64,000 nt of DNA from Pacificibacter marinus (GTDB taxonomy: Bacteria > Pseudomonadota > Alphaproteobacteria > Rhodobacterales > Rhodobacteraceae). The stretch lies in assembly GCF_900109555.1 (NCBI RefSeq), contig NZ_FNZV01000010.1, positions 85,667 through 149,666 on the forward strand, written 5' to 3'. The notes beneath the pieces were generated by a model that saw only the letters and a list, made by a program, of their open reading frames with translations, had not been told where the DNA came from and did not search any database. Every line of letters starts with the position of its first letter. The first letter of the stretch is position 1. Position numbers and translations under genes: made by a program. This document shows positions 34,948 through 43,894 of this stretch, piece by piece.

Positions 34948-35739
34948 TTAGGACGATAAAAGCGTCAAAGCATTTTGAGCGGCGGAATTTCCTACGTTGC
35001 CTTGTGTGATTTCGCTTCTTACAAGAAATAATCTCACCAATTCTTCGCGTTTGTCTGAGGTTGCGAATTGAGAGACCTCGCTATCTCCAAAATATCTTTC
35101 AGACTTTTCTCTAAACGCAGTCAATTGCTGCTCAAGATCTAAGCTGCCAATAGAGGTTGGTAGACCGAGCGCGGTTTCGAATACTGTACGTACTGCTGTG
35201 TTTCCCATTACGCCATACCACGCTCCGTTTGAAGAGGTGCCTTTATTCGCGATTGTCGCCAATTCTCGATCTAAATTCAGTGCAAGCCTCATGCTATCAT
35301 CTTGTTCACCGATTGCGATTTCGAATTGAGTATCTTGATACTTAGCAATAATTTTGTCAGGGAATTCGCTCAGAGTTGTGTTTGGGCTGCCGAAATCTCC
35401 AAAACCAAAGGCTTTGGAGAACTCTAAATAACTTTTGTCTGACAATTTGTTGGCAAGAGCATCATCATCAACCGTACCGTCCGTTAGTACTTTTTGAATG
35501 AAATAAGTGTTGCCGATGTCTTCATTGAGCCCGAATGCCCCAAGAGCGATGGATAGGAGGCGCCGATCCGACATAAGGTCTTCCGCCGTCTCAATGGATC
35601 CAATATTTTCTTTGAAATAGTCTGTATCGCGTCTTATATTCGACGATTCATTAAAGGCCTCTTTCTGAGACTCCATGGTTCTGTTGAGGAATGCCCAGCC
35701 AGAATAGCCAGTTAAAGGAACGACGGGTTGGAAGGTCAC
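34948..35739 (-). CDS. DUF1217 flagellar-cluster protein
   Basis: A 263-residue protein of the DUF1217 type found in alphaproteobacterial flagellar clusters. Motifs are PLTGYSGWAFLNRTMESQKE, FKENIGSIETAEDLMSDRRL and LSIALGAFGLNEDIGNTYFI. It lacks a signal peptide and membrane segments and is largely helical. GTG start overlapping the flbT stop (GTGA). Co-transcribed with flaF and flbT; some members are thought to be exported flagellar components, but the function is not established. Confidence 0.85.
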   Translation of the reverse strand: MTFQPVVPLTGYSGWAFLNRTMESQKEAFNESSNIRRDTDYFKENIGSIETAEDLMSDRRLLSIALGAFGLNEDIGNTYFIQKVLTDGTVDDDALANKLSDKSYLEFSKAFGFGDFGSPNTTLSEFPDKIIAKYQDTQFEIAIGEQDDSMRLALNLDRELATIANKGTSSNGAWYGVMGNTAVRTVFETALGLPTSIGSLDLEQQLTAFREKSERYFGDSEVSQFATSDKREELVRLFLVRSEITQGNVGNSAAQNALTLLSS

Positions 35740-36143
35740 TGCGGTCTCGAGGCGGAAAATAGTCTTTCTTCACGTGGAAGCAAACTTCTTAACGCCTTTA
35801 GTGCTTGATAAAACTGATCTTCGCGCACAGCATCTGTGGCGTCGTTTAAAAACCCCCTACTATCGTTGTCAGTTAAAACTTGGCTAAGCTGTTCGATGCC
35901 ACGTATAAGTTGTAGGCGAGCGTCGTCTGGTTCTGCATCCCCAGACAACACGAGTTGAGCAATGTAGCAGATGCGGCGTACAGGCGTGTTGACATCCTCG
36001 GGATGGATAGCATCCCGTAACCGTAGAATATTTGCATTTGGCGTTACAACCGATAACCGAGAGCGACGGTCACCATTTTCAATAACTGCGCCATTTATTA
36101 AGACCCGTTCTTTGGGGCCAAGTTTTAAGACAAGTCCACTCAC
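35736..36143 (-). CDS. flbT: Flagellin post-transcriptional regulator FlbT
   Basis: A 135-residue FlbT: VLKLGPKERVLINGAVIENG, SRLSVVTPNANILRLRDAIH and NTPVRRICYIAQLVLSGDAE match the family. In Caulobacter FlbT binds the 5' leader of flagellin mRNA and represses its translation until the hook is complete. GTG start sharing TAGTG with the flaF stop. The flagellin gene lies just upstream of flaF. Confidence 0.94.
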   Translation of the reverse strand: MSGLVLKLGPKERVLINGAVIENGDRRSRLSVVTPNANILRLRDAIHPEDVNTPVRRICYIAQLVLSGDAEPDDARLQLIRGIEQLSQVLTDNDSRGFLNDATDAVREDQFYQALKALRSLLPREERLFSASRPQ

Positions 36144-36517
36144 TAATGGCCTCCTTCGCGGCGAAGGCCACGCATGATTGATGTGTTTATATCTATTAGA
36201 GATACCTCGTCGGCCTTACCTTTTAAGATGGCTGAGGTATGTTTTTGCGTAAATTCGGCTAAGTAAAAAATCTGAGCACGAAGTTCTTTAGGCAATTGGT
36301 TGTCGGGTGATGCAACATCGCCTGCAAGCAAAGTCCAAAGCCTACGATTTTCGTTTAGGGCTTTGACAAATTCCGGAAAAGAGGTTTTTTTCTTAGCTGC
36401 TGTCGCACGTAGTTGATGTGTTATTTTTGCAAAAGCGCTGTATTCTATGCCTCGATCGGTACGGATTGGAGCAGCAGGAGAGGTGTAGGCCGTTCGGGCC
36501 ATATCGAAAGCGTTCAC
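36143..36517 (-). CDS. flaF: Flagellin synthesis regulator FlaF
   Basis: A 124-residue FlaF: NAFDMARTAYTSPAAPIRTD, RGIEYSAFAKITHQLRATAA, NENRRLWTLLAGDVASPDNQ and LPKELRAQIFYLAEFTQKHT. FlaF promotes flagellin synthesis and opposes FlbT in Caulobacter. The GTG at 36517 with GGAAGGA upstream is preferred to a TTG seven codons earlier. It lies 90 bases downstream of flagellin, with a strong hairpin between. Confidence 0.93.
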   Translation of the reverse strand: MNAFDMARTAYTSPAAPIRTDRGIEYSAFAKITHQLRATAAKKKTSFPEFVKALNENRRLWTLLAGDVASPDNQLPKELRAQIFYLAEFTQKHTSAILKGKADEVSLIDINTSIMRGLRREGGH

Positions 36518-36571
36518 GTCGGATCCTTCCGGTGACAATGTAATCTAAGATGCGGTTTTTTGCCGCGGAGT

Positions 36572-36600
36572 TTTCCAAGCGACCCAAGGTCGCTTGGAAA
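36572..36600 (-). terminator. Long hairpin after the flagellin gene
   Basis: TTTCCAAGCGACC and GGTCGCTTGGAAA form a perfect 13-pair stem with a 3-base loop, beginning 8 bases after the flagellin stop. It has no good T-run, so it may act as a partial terminator or a 3' stabiliser that lets flagellin mRNA accumulate above flaF-flbT. Confidence 0.7.
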
Positions 36601-36607
36601 GTTGCTC

Positions 36608-37927
36608 TTAACGGAATAGCGACAGGATTGATTGTGGAGCTTGATTGGCCATCGACAGAGATTGCACACCGAGCTGTTGCTGTACCTGAAGGGCTTGCAA
36701 ACGGGCAGAGGTTTCTTCCATGTCTGCATCGACCATAGAGCCAATACCGGATTTTAAAGAGTCCGTCAGAGTGGAAACAAAATCAGATTGCGATTCGACG
36801 CGACCTTGAGCAGAACCGAAGGCCGCTGCAGCGTCGATAGACTGCTTGATCAAGCCGTCGATTGCTGAGAGCGCACCGGTGGCCCCCGCGTCACTGGTTA
36901 CATCAATTGTCGACAACGCACCGAGACCGCCCGATGCCGCAGAGGATCCTGCTGTACCGCCAGTTTGAATGCGCTGACCTACGTCGATTGCTGTCCCTGA
37001 ATCGTTGGAAATGGTAATCTCATTTCCGTTGGTGCCACCTAAGGCGACCGTATAGTCACCAGTGTCAGTGGCCGCCTCAAAAAAACTGCTGATTTGGTTT
37101 TTCAAGTTGGTTGCAACGTCTTGAGCACTGTCATCTGCGCCTGCAACGTATTCAAAAGTGCGATCCCCCGTAGCAGAGCCGCCACCGACGACGTTGATAT
37201 TGAGGTCGCTAAGTTGAAGCTGGTAGCTGACGCCAGCGGCAACCGAGCCAACGGTAATAGTTTCATCTGCGCCGTCCGCGACCGAAGTCATGTTTGTGCC
37301 TGTAGCATAGGCAGCATCGTCAGCGATCGTTGCGGTGGTCCCAGACATATATCCAGCGGCGGCTGTTGCGTCTGCGGCGTCGGTCGTACCGAAGCTTTGT
37401 GCGCTTGCTGATGTTGTGACCGATAGGCTTTGGCGTTCAACAGAAATATGTGATGCTGAGACGGAGCCATCAGAGGATCGATCAAGCGATGACAAAACTT
37501 TCATATCGTCAGCTGAGGTGCCGTCGATCAGGTTGAGACCATTGAACTGAGCTGCGCCGACGACTGAGTTAATCTGATCCGTCAAGGCCGAGATATCTGT
37601 TTGGATTTTAGTCCGGTCCACGTTTTCTTCCTGAGCCGCAACAATTTTGCCCTTAATGTCAGTCAGAAGATCGGTAATCGTCTCAGAGGCGCTTGCGGCA
37701 ACAGCAAGAGTGGATTCCCCCAGTGACAGGCTGTCGGAGATGCCTTTGAAGCCTTTAACGTCCGATTCCATTACTTTTGAGATGGCCCAAATCGATGCAT
37801 TATCTTTTGCAGATGACACCGATTTACCTGTGGAAATCACGTTTTGTGTGTCGCCGAGCTGGGTGTTGATTGATTTAAGGGTTTGAAGCGCAACCATTGC
37901 GCCATTATTTGTCAGAATGCTGGACAT
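36608..37927 (-). CDS. fliC: Flagellin
   Basis: A 439-residue flagellin. The conserved D0/D1 N-terminus (MSSILTNNGAMVALQTLKSI; SAKDNASIWAISKVMESDVK; AQFNGLNLIDG) and C-terminus (GRVESQSDFVSTLTDSLKSG; QALQVQQQLGVQSLSMANQA) are intact. Between about residues 150 and 345 lies an Ala/Thr/Gly/Asp-rich variable domain. Many alphaproteobacterial flagellins are about 275 residues, so this one carries a large surface domain. It is the only flagellin in the window. AAAGGAACA precedes the ATG. Confidence 0.96.
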   Translation of the reverse strand: MSSILTNNGAMVALQTLKSINTQLGDTQNVISTGKSVSSAKDNASIWAISKVMESDVKGFKGISDSLSLGESTLAVAASASETITDLLTDIKGKIVAAQEENVDRTKIQTDISALTDQINSVVGAAQFNGLNLIDGTSADDMKVLSSLDRSSDGSVSASHISVERQSLSVTTSASAQSFGTTDAADATAAAGYMSGTTATIADDAAYATGTNMTSVADGADETITVGSVAAGVSYQLQLSDLNINVVGGGSATGDRTFEYVAGADDSAQDVATNLKNQISSFFEAATDTGDYTVALGGTNGNEITISNDSGTAIDVGQRIQTGGTAGSSAASGGLGALSTIDVTSDAGATGALSAIDGLIKQSIDAAAAFGSAQGRVESQSDFVSTLTDSLKSGIGSMVDADMEETSARLQALQVQQQLGVQSLSMANQAPQSILSLFR

Positions 37928-38156
37928 AATTTATGTTCCTTTGGTCTATATAGGCGCGTTTTACGCCACATGATTTACGTGAGCCGTCCTCGCGGACGAT
38001 TTCAGGTGTGTCATTCTGACTATCTACGGACTGACTGTTTCCAGTTTGCCGTGCCACCCCTCGGAGTGCGCTCTGAACATAGCTGCCTAAAGGTTGAAAG
38101 TTCCCTAAGGCATAATGGTTTTTGTGTGTGATTTGAGGCAAAATTTGGGCATAACT

Positions 38157-38510
38157 CTATATTTTTTTCTTTATAGTTAATGGCTTATTGCCAATATCGG
38201 ACACGATTCCATTTGGTCCGTACGTTTGCAGTATCGGCTTGGGGGCACGTAATATAGAGAGTCGTTTGCGCGCTGATTGCAGGCCACGAGCAGAGGCAAG
38301 TAAAAGCGTTCTATTACGTTCCGTCAATTTTTTGAGGACTTCAAGCTCATGAGGTGTGGCAGAAGATCGAGCGACAGATTGCATAAGTATTAATTTGGAT
38401 GCACTGATTTGAGGCAAGGTGGAAAATGCGGCTTCGATGATTGCATCATGCTCCTTTTCCAAGAGTTGAGTGAGCGCTTTGGTCGGTTTTAGCGTACTAA
38501 ATAGCCCCAT
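38157..38510 (-). CDS. FlgN-like flagellar chaperone (putative)
   Basis: A 117-residue helical protein without signal or membrane segments. The N-terminal helix (TKALTQLLEKEHDAIIEAAF) and the TERNRTLLLASARGLQSARK region resemble FlgN-type export chaperones for FlgK and FlgL, which in alphaproteobacteria sit next to the FlgJ-like gene. Its start overlaps the FlgJ-like stop by 14 bases. The assignment rests on layout and size and is moderate. Confidence 0.65.
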   Translation of the reverse strand: MGLFSTLKPTKALTQLLEKEHDAIIEAAFSTLPQISASKLILMQSVARSSATPHELEVLKKLTERNRTLLLASARGLQSARKRLSILRAPKPILQTYGPNGIVSDIGNKPLTIKKKI

Positions 38511-38790
38511 CAGTGCGCTCCTTTAAGGCTTCAAACAACTGTTCCGCGAGCCCGATGCCTCCAGCTTTAACCATTTTTTCCGCGTGCGCCTGGATTAAGA
38601 AAGATGCGAATTGATCTTCGCCTTCTCCGCCACCAAAGGCATCTGGATTTTTTCCAAATCCGGCAGATTTAAGCATTTCAGCTAAAAACGTAGCTTCTAG
38701 TTTTTCAGAGACATCTCGTAGTTTGTCGTCTCGTGTTGGAGGCCTTACGAGAGCTTCATTCACGCCATATGATTCTGTGGTGAGTTGCAT
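38497..38790 (-). CDS. FlgJ-like rod-binding protein
   Basis: A 97-residue protein with the rod-binding domain of FlgJ: KLRDVSEKLEATFLAEMLKS, AGFGKNPDAFGGGEGEDQFA and SFLIQAHAEKMVKAGGIGLA. It has no muramidase domain, as usual in alphaproteobacteria; lytic activity would come from another protein. The ATG at 38790 gives the conserved start, whereas the longer frame to 38955 overlaps the divergent fliK. Confidence 0.85.
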   Translation of the reverse strand: MQLTTESYGVNEALVRPPTRDDKLRDVSEKLEATFLAEMLKSAGFGKNPDAFGGGEGEDQFASFLIQAHAEKMVKAGGIGLAEQLFEALKERTDGAI

Positions 38791-38906
38791 CGCCGTATCA
38801 TCCCAGTCCGAATAATTTTTTTTAGAATAATCGCAAACTGGTAAAGAACCGGTAACTCTATCCAGACATAATGGGGCATCGGTGAAAGAATTTCCGGATA
38901 CAAGAC

Positions 38907-40739
38907 ATGCAGATTTTAAATTTACAACAGTCATCAGGTGCGGTTTCAGGCGCACAGATAGAGGAACCTACACAGGTGCCTAACGGGACGAGTGAGTCGT
39001 TTTCTGTGTCGCGAAACTTTCAAACTTACGTTGATTCTACTCAGCGTACTGAAGGCGGAGCAAATTTAAGCGCCACCCTTTTCGAGGGCCAGACCGATTA
39101 TGGACTAGGGGAGATTTTGACTGAGGCAATAGTTTCGAACACGCATATTGTTGACGAAGCGCCTCAACTCCACCCTGACGTTTCGCCTGATATTAGCTCT
39201 AGCCCACTCGATGTTCTGGAAAAGGTGGTTTTAGGCACTGATTTGGTGTCAGCCCAGTTTTCTACTTCAAAAGGGGAAACTAAAACCACGAACGCAAAGC
39301 GCCCAGAGGCACCGTATAAAGAGACCGTAGGCGTAAAGGATGGAACCCAGTCAGAAAGTGTCGAAAGTGGTGACCTGTCTACAGGTTCCATAGTGCCATT
39401 GGTGGTGGCACATCCGATGATCATAGCGCCACCTTTGGTGACATTGAGTAAAGTCGTTACGGATATCGCTAGCAAACAGAATCAGTTGCCTGATAATATG
39501 ATCGCTCCATCGATAGACTTTGGGATAAAATCAAATGTCGATATCTCGAGTGAACTGAATCTACCAGCATCTAGCCTACCTGTTGCTTTTGGTGCTGACG
39601 GTGTGGCACTTGCCGAAAATCAGGCTACGCTTGGGAAGCCTGACATTGTAATCGCTCCAACGCCTGATGCTAAAAACTTAGATGTGGTTCGCCTTGTAGG
39701 CGCAGGGCTGGTTGAAAACACTAACACGCGCGCGCAATCTCAGGGTTATGCAGCGTCGGCGCTGGGCGTGCAGCGGGGCCATCTTGCTCTCCCTGTTAGT
39801 GAATCTGTGAAGGGCACTACTCAACAGATCGTCTCTGAAGCTATGGTGCTGAGTGCGATGGTTATTCCTGCCGGTCGCTATAGTGATAATGGCCTAACTG
39901 AGTCGCGTATCGATGCCTCTCAAAATATTTCATTGCCTGGCCAGACGTCTATGGCACCAAAAACTATGTCTATTCAGGCTTCACGCAATGAGCAACAATC
40001 ACTGTCGCAAAGTAATGTAGAAGACCAATTAGTGGTTTCTAAAGACACACAGGTGGATAGTCCTGTGGCGCCTGTAACCACAACGCCACATAGCGGAACC
40101 AGTGTTGATACCAACTCCACGCCAACCATTTCAGAGCGAAGTATGGCCCCCTATTCGGGTGTATTCGAGGGCAATGTGCAGCCGTTCGAGGTTGATAGCA
40201 GCATGAAAACCCAAAGCTTGGAAACCGTGCCTTTGTATGGTGGGGGTGCGGGAATATCTACACAATTGGATCAAATTTCCCAGTCTGACCAGTTGACTCA
40301 AAGCACGCGAGTTGAGCTACCAGCGCGATTGGCCGCTCAAATTGCAGATGTAGCAAGACAACTTCCAGATGGACCGATTGAAATCAGTCTTTCTCCCGAG
40401 GAACTGGGCAAGGTGAGATTAACGTTTCAGATCTCTGAAGCAGGGGTGATGAACGTTGTGGTTGCTGCAGAACGTCCTGACACATTGGAGTTCATGCGGC
40501 GTAATCTTGACAGTCTTTTAGCAGAATTCTCTGATCTTGGATATGAAGGCGCCAGCTTTCAATTTCAGCAAGATAGTCAGAACGCATCTCAAGACAACAC
40601 GGACCGATCTGAAAAATTTGGTTCAGGAGAATCTGAAAATGGCGCCGAGATCACAAAAGCTGCCGAAAAAGTGGCGCAGCCCTCTCACCTTGCTCGGCTT
40701 AACTTGGATGGACCAACTGGTCTTGACCTCAAAATGTAA
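38907..40739 (+). CDS. fliK: Hook-length control protein FliK
   Basis: A 610-residue protein. About 460 residues of Ser/Thr/Gln/Pro-rich, low-complexity sequence precede the C-terminal Flg_hook domain: DGPIEISLSPEELGKVRLTF, VVVAAERPDTLEFMRRNLDS and LLAEFSDLGYEGASFQF. This is the molecular ruler that triggers the FlhB switch. The ATG at 38907 is used. flgD follows after 11 bases. Confidence 0.92.
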   Translation: MQILNLQQSSGAVSGAQIEEPTQVPNGTSESFSVSRNFQTYVDSTQRTEGGANLSATLFEGQTDYGLGEILTEAIVSNTHIVDEAPQLHPDVSPDISSSPLDVLEKVVLGTDLVSAQFSTSKGETKTTNAKRPEAPYKETVGVKDGTQSESVESGDLSTGSIVPLVVAHPMIIAPPLVTLSKVVTDIASKQNQLPDNMIAPSIDFGIKSNVDISSELNLPASSLPVAFGADGVALAENQATLGKPDIVIAPTPDAKNLDVVRLVGAGLVENTNTRAQSQGYAASALGVQRGHLALPVSESVKGTTQQIVSEAMVLSAMVIPAGRYSDNGLTESRIDASQNISLPGQTSMAPKTMSIQASRNEQQSLSQSNVEDQLVVSKDTQVDSPVAPVTTTPHSGTSVDTNSTPTISERSMAPYSGVFEGNVQPFEVDSSMKTQSLETVPLYGGGAGISTQLDQISQSDQLTQSTRVELPARLAAQIADVARQLPDGPIEISLSPEELGKVRLTFQISEAGVMNVVVAAERPDTLEFMRRNLDSLLAEFSDLGYEGASFQFQQDSQNASQDNTDRSEKFGSGESENGAEITKAAEKVAQPSHLARLNLDGPTGLDLKM

Positions 40740-40750
40740 GGAATATTGAT

Positions 40751-41440
40751 ATGACTGCCGTTTACAGTGCCACCCAAGGGACGACCACAAATACAACCTC
40801 AGCTGCCGCTTCCACAAGCGCTGCACAGAACGTTGCTTCAAATACTGAACTGAGTTCTGATTTTGAAACTTTTTTAAAAATGCTGACGGTTCAAATGCAA
40901 AATCAAGATCCCCTGAATCCTATCGAATCCTCTGACTACGCTGTTCAATTGGCCACTTTTTCAAGTGTAGAGCAGCAAGTTCAAACCAATGACTTGCTGC
41001 AATCTTTGGGGGCTCAGATGGGGGTTATTGGTATGGCACAAATTGCGGGTTGGGTTGGAATGGAGGCGCGCTCTGATGCGTCTGTTCAATTTGATGGTGC
41101 GCCAATTACGCTGGCGCCAGAGCCCGCGTCGACTGCGGACCAGGCCTTTTTGATTGTGCGCAATGCTACAGGAACTGTGGTGCAGACATCCGAAGTTCCA
41201 ACGACATCGGACTATGTGGAATGGGCCGGAGTTGATGATAATGGTGAGCCTTTTCCATCAGGTACTTATACGTTTGAACTAGAAAATTTTGCGCATGATG
41301 AATATTTATCCACGATGGGGGTTGAGGCATATGGCCATATTATTGAGGCCCGAGCGGAGGGTACCAATACAGTTCTCGTGATGAAAGGGGGCGCTGAAGT
41401 TGACGCACAGGATATTTCGGCGCTACGAGAACCGGCCTAG
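40751..41440 (+). CDS. flgD: Hook-capping protein FlgD
   Basis: A 229-residue FlgD: SDFETFLKMLTVQMQNQDPL, NPIESSDYAVQLATFSSVEQ and QVQTNDLLQSLGAQMGVIGM near the N-terminus, then the FlgD Ig/tudor-like region (YVEWAGVDDNGEPFPSGTYT). It caps the growing hook. Last gene of the flagellar cluster on this side, coupled with fliK. Confidence 0.94.
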   Translation: MTAVYSATQGTTTNTTSAAASTSAAQNVASNTELSSDFETFLKMLTVQMQNQDPLNPIESSDYAVQLATFSSVEQQVQTNDLLQSLGAQMGVIGMAQIAGWVGMEARSDASVQFDGAPITLAPEPASTADQAFLIVRNATGTVVQTSEVPTTSDYVEWAGVDDNGEPFPSGTYTFELENFAHDEYLSTMGVEAYGHIIEARAEGTNTVLVMKGGAEVDAQDISALREPA

Positions 41441-41496
41441 ATTCGGCCAATCTATTGCATCTCATTACTGCAGGTCTGTAAGGTTACTAAGACAAC

Positions 41497-42366
41497 GTGG
41501 GGGCAATGGGATGTACTGTGCTTGGAACGACTGAAAAGCTTAAAGGACTGGCTCAAGCCGCAAATGCGGCGCATCTTAGCGCATCTACTCATTGGGAAAA
41601 ACTTTCAGGTGGCAGAACCAATCATGTCTATTTAGGTCATTTCCCGAATATGAAGATGGTGTTTAAGTTTTTTGATAAAAACCGATCTAACCCTTTATTT
41701 TCTAATGACATTGATGATGAAAAAAATGTATTGATTGCTCTTTCTGGCACAGGCTTGTCGCCGCCGTTCCGCGGTCGTTTTGAAACGGATGATGGTCCTT
41801 GCTTGGTCTATGATTTTATCGCGGGGGAAATCTCGTCAAAGGCAACAAGTCAAATGATCGCCGGGTTGGCACACCTGCATACGCACACCCCTACCGATGG
41901 CCTTCGACAGGTGTCCGGTGCCCCCGAGGCTATTTTTACGCAGGGTTTGGCATTTCTTGAGGGGGATAGATCACAGCGTGCAAAATATCTGCGTGCCCAT
42001 GTCCCCAACGTACCTAATCTTGCGTCGGTGTATGGGTGTTTTTTACATGGCGATCCTACGCCAGCAAATACGATCAACACAGACATCGGCGTGACCTTTG
42101 TCGATTGGCAATGTCCTGCCGTTGGTGATCCTGTGCATGACTTATCAATCGCGTTGTCAGGTGCGATGCATTTTATTTACGGGGCAACAGCTTTGGACAC
42201 CCATGAAATTGATGCCTTGCTGGCCGCCTATGGTGATGAGAAAATTACGGACCGCTTTAAGGCGCTCGCACCATTATATCGCTGGCGTATGGCATGTTAT
42301 TGCCAATGGAAAGCGCGGCGAGGCGAGGCAGACTATGCTACTGCTGGTGCGATTGAGTTCAGCTAA
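41497..42366 (+). CDS. Phosphotransferase of the APH/choline-kinase family
   Basis: A 289-residue protein of the aminoglycoside-phosphotransferase / choline-kinase superfamily. The catalytic loop is FLHGDPTPANTINT (HGDxxxxN), and the metal-binding Asp lies in VTFVDWQCPAVGDPVHDLSI. An N-terminal Lys in MVFKFFDKN is the likely ATP-binding residue. GTG at 41497 or ATG at 41506 could be the start. It is the only non-flagellar gene between flgD and the ubi genes; its 3' end overlaps ubiB by 8 bases. The substrate is unknown. Confidence 0.8.
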   Translation: MGAMGCTVLGTTEKLKGLAQAANAAHLSASTHWEKLSGGRTNHVYLGHFPNMKMVFKFFDKNRSNPLFSNDIDDEKNVLIALSGTGLSPPFRGRFETDDGPCLVYDFIAGEISSKATSQMIAGLAHLHTHTPTDGLRQVSGAPEAIFTQGLAFLEGDRSQRAKYLRAHVPNVPNLASVYGCFLHGDPTPANTINTDIGVTFVDWQCPAVGDPVHDLSIALSGAMHFIYGATALDTHEIDALLAAYGDEKITDRFKALAPLYRWRMACYCQWKARRGEADYATAGAIEFS

Positions 42367-43894
42367 GTATCAGTGCCACAGCGGCACCAAGTCCAGCAGC
42401 AAGCCCTCCGCCAATTACTAGCAATGCGGATTGTCTTAGGGATATGCGCGACGGTTGTGGCTCAGATGACCGAGTTTGCGCCATGAGAATCGTTTCTGCA
42501 ATTTGTGGCAGCTTTGGCCCAAATCGCGAAAGCACAATCGCAGTGCGGCCAAGGTCGCGCATCAAAGCTTTGGGGCCGATGTTTTCTTTGATGTAACTTT
42601 CCACCACTGGCTGCGATACTTCCCAGATGTTGATTTTTGGGTCAAGAGACCGCGCGACACCTTCGACGACAACCATTGTACGTTGGAGCAAGATCAGTTC
42701 CGTGCGCGTGGCCATGCCAAAACGTTCGGTGACCTCAAGCAAATAGGCCATTACGCGGCCCATGGAAATTTGGGTGGCGTCCATTCCAAAAATAGGTTCG
42801 CCGACAGCGCGTAACGCGCGGGCAAATTCATCGACATCTTGATCGGCAGGCACATAGCCGGCTTCAAAGTGCACTTCTGCGATGCGCTGGTAATCCTTGC
42901 GAATGAAGCCGAAAATAATCTCAGCATAGACTCGACGCGTGTAGGCATCGAGCACACCCATGATACCAAAATCAAGCGCAGCGACATCGCCGTTTGGCAT
43001 GATCTTAAGGTTACCTTGGTGCATATCTGCGTGAAAAAAACCATCGCGCAAGGCATGGCTTAGAAACATTTGCAGCACGATACGTCCAAGTTTTGCACGG
43101 TCGTGTCCTGCTGCGCTGATTGCCGGAATGTTTGAGGCCGTAATGCCCTCGAGCCATTCCAGTGTCATCACACTGCGTGAGGAAAGTGCCCAATCGACCT
43201 TGGGCACATAGAACCCTTCGTCACCTTGGGTGTTTGCATAAAATTCTGCCGCAGAGGAGCTTTCGAGGCGTAAATCAAGTTCGCCTAAGACTACGCCCTC
43301 AAAGTGCGCCACCACATCTTGGGGGCGTAAGCGGCGTGAAGATGGCAAAAATCGCTGTATAAACCATGCGGCAAAATAGAACGCATCGACATCTTTCCGA
43401 AACGCACGCCCAATATTTGGGCGCAAAACTTTAACGGCAACTGCTTCGCCTGTTTCGCGTTTTACGGCCTTGTGCACTTGCGCGATAGACGCCGCAGCAA
43501 CGGGTTCTGAGAATTCAGAAAAAACATCATCTAGCTTACAGCCGAGTTCTGTTTCGATTACCGAAATGGCAACATCTCGTGGAAAGGGGGGCAGTTTGTC
43601 TTGCAGAATTTGCAATTGCTGCGACAGTTCATCACCCACCACATCGGGGCGCGTCGACAGGATTTGGCCAAATTTTATATAGGCAGGCCCAAGTGCCGTG
43701 ATGGCGCGGGTGATAGGGGGACGCGACTCGTCTCCTTTTATGCCCAACCATTTGAATGGCCACACCAAAGTTCGCAAAGCGATTTGCAAAGGGCGCGGGG
43801 TGTCTGTTGCATCCAAAATAATTTTAAGCGCACCTGTGCGTTCAAACGTCGCGCCTGTACGGATCAGGCGCCATATATTGTGCGGCCCGCGCAT
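42359..43894 (-). CDS. ubiB: Ubiquinone biosynthesis kinase-like protein UbiB
   Basis: A 511-residue atypical kinase (ABC1/ADCK/UbiB) needed for ubiquinone synthesis. The KxGQ motif (YIKFGQILSTRPD) and the Ala-rich loop with AAASIAQVHKA are present, with kinase-like loops MHQGNLKIMPNGDVAALDFG, and two C-terminal hydrophobic helices (LLVIGGGLAAGLGAAVALIL). I use the ATG at 43894, which shares TAATG with the ubiE stop. Confidence 0.94.
   Translation of the reverse strand: MRGPHNIWRLIRTGATFERTGALKIILDATDTPRPLQIALRTLVWPFKWLGIKGDESRPPITRAITALGPAYIKFGQILSTRPDVVGDELSQQLQILQDKLPPFPRDVAISVIETELGCKLDDVFSEFSEPVAAASIAQVHKAVKRETGEAVAVKVLRPNIGRAFRKDVDAFYFAAWFIQRFLPSSRRLRPQDVVAHFEGVVLGELDLRLESSSAAEFYANTQGDEGFYVPKVDWALSSRSVMTLEWLEGITASNIPAISAAGHDRAKLGRIVLQMFLSHALRDGFFHADMHQGNLKIMPNGDVAALDFGIMGVLDAYTRRVYAEIIFGFIRKDYQRIAEVHFEAGYVPADQDVDEFARALRAVGEPIFGMDATQISMGRVMAYLLEVTERFGMATRTELILLQRTMVVVEGVARSLDPKINIWEVSQPVVESYIKENIGPKALMRDLGRTAIVLSRFGPKLPQIAETILMAQTRSSEPQPSRISLRQSALLVIGGGLAAGLGAAVALILS

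Noticed and set aside
37928..38156. A sigma-54 promoter before flagellin (TGGCACGGCAAACTGG)
   Set aside because: The -24 element looks right but the -12 element is poor, and clusters of this type are normally CtrA-controlled.
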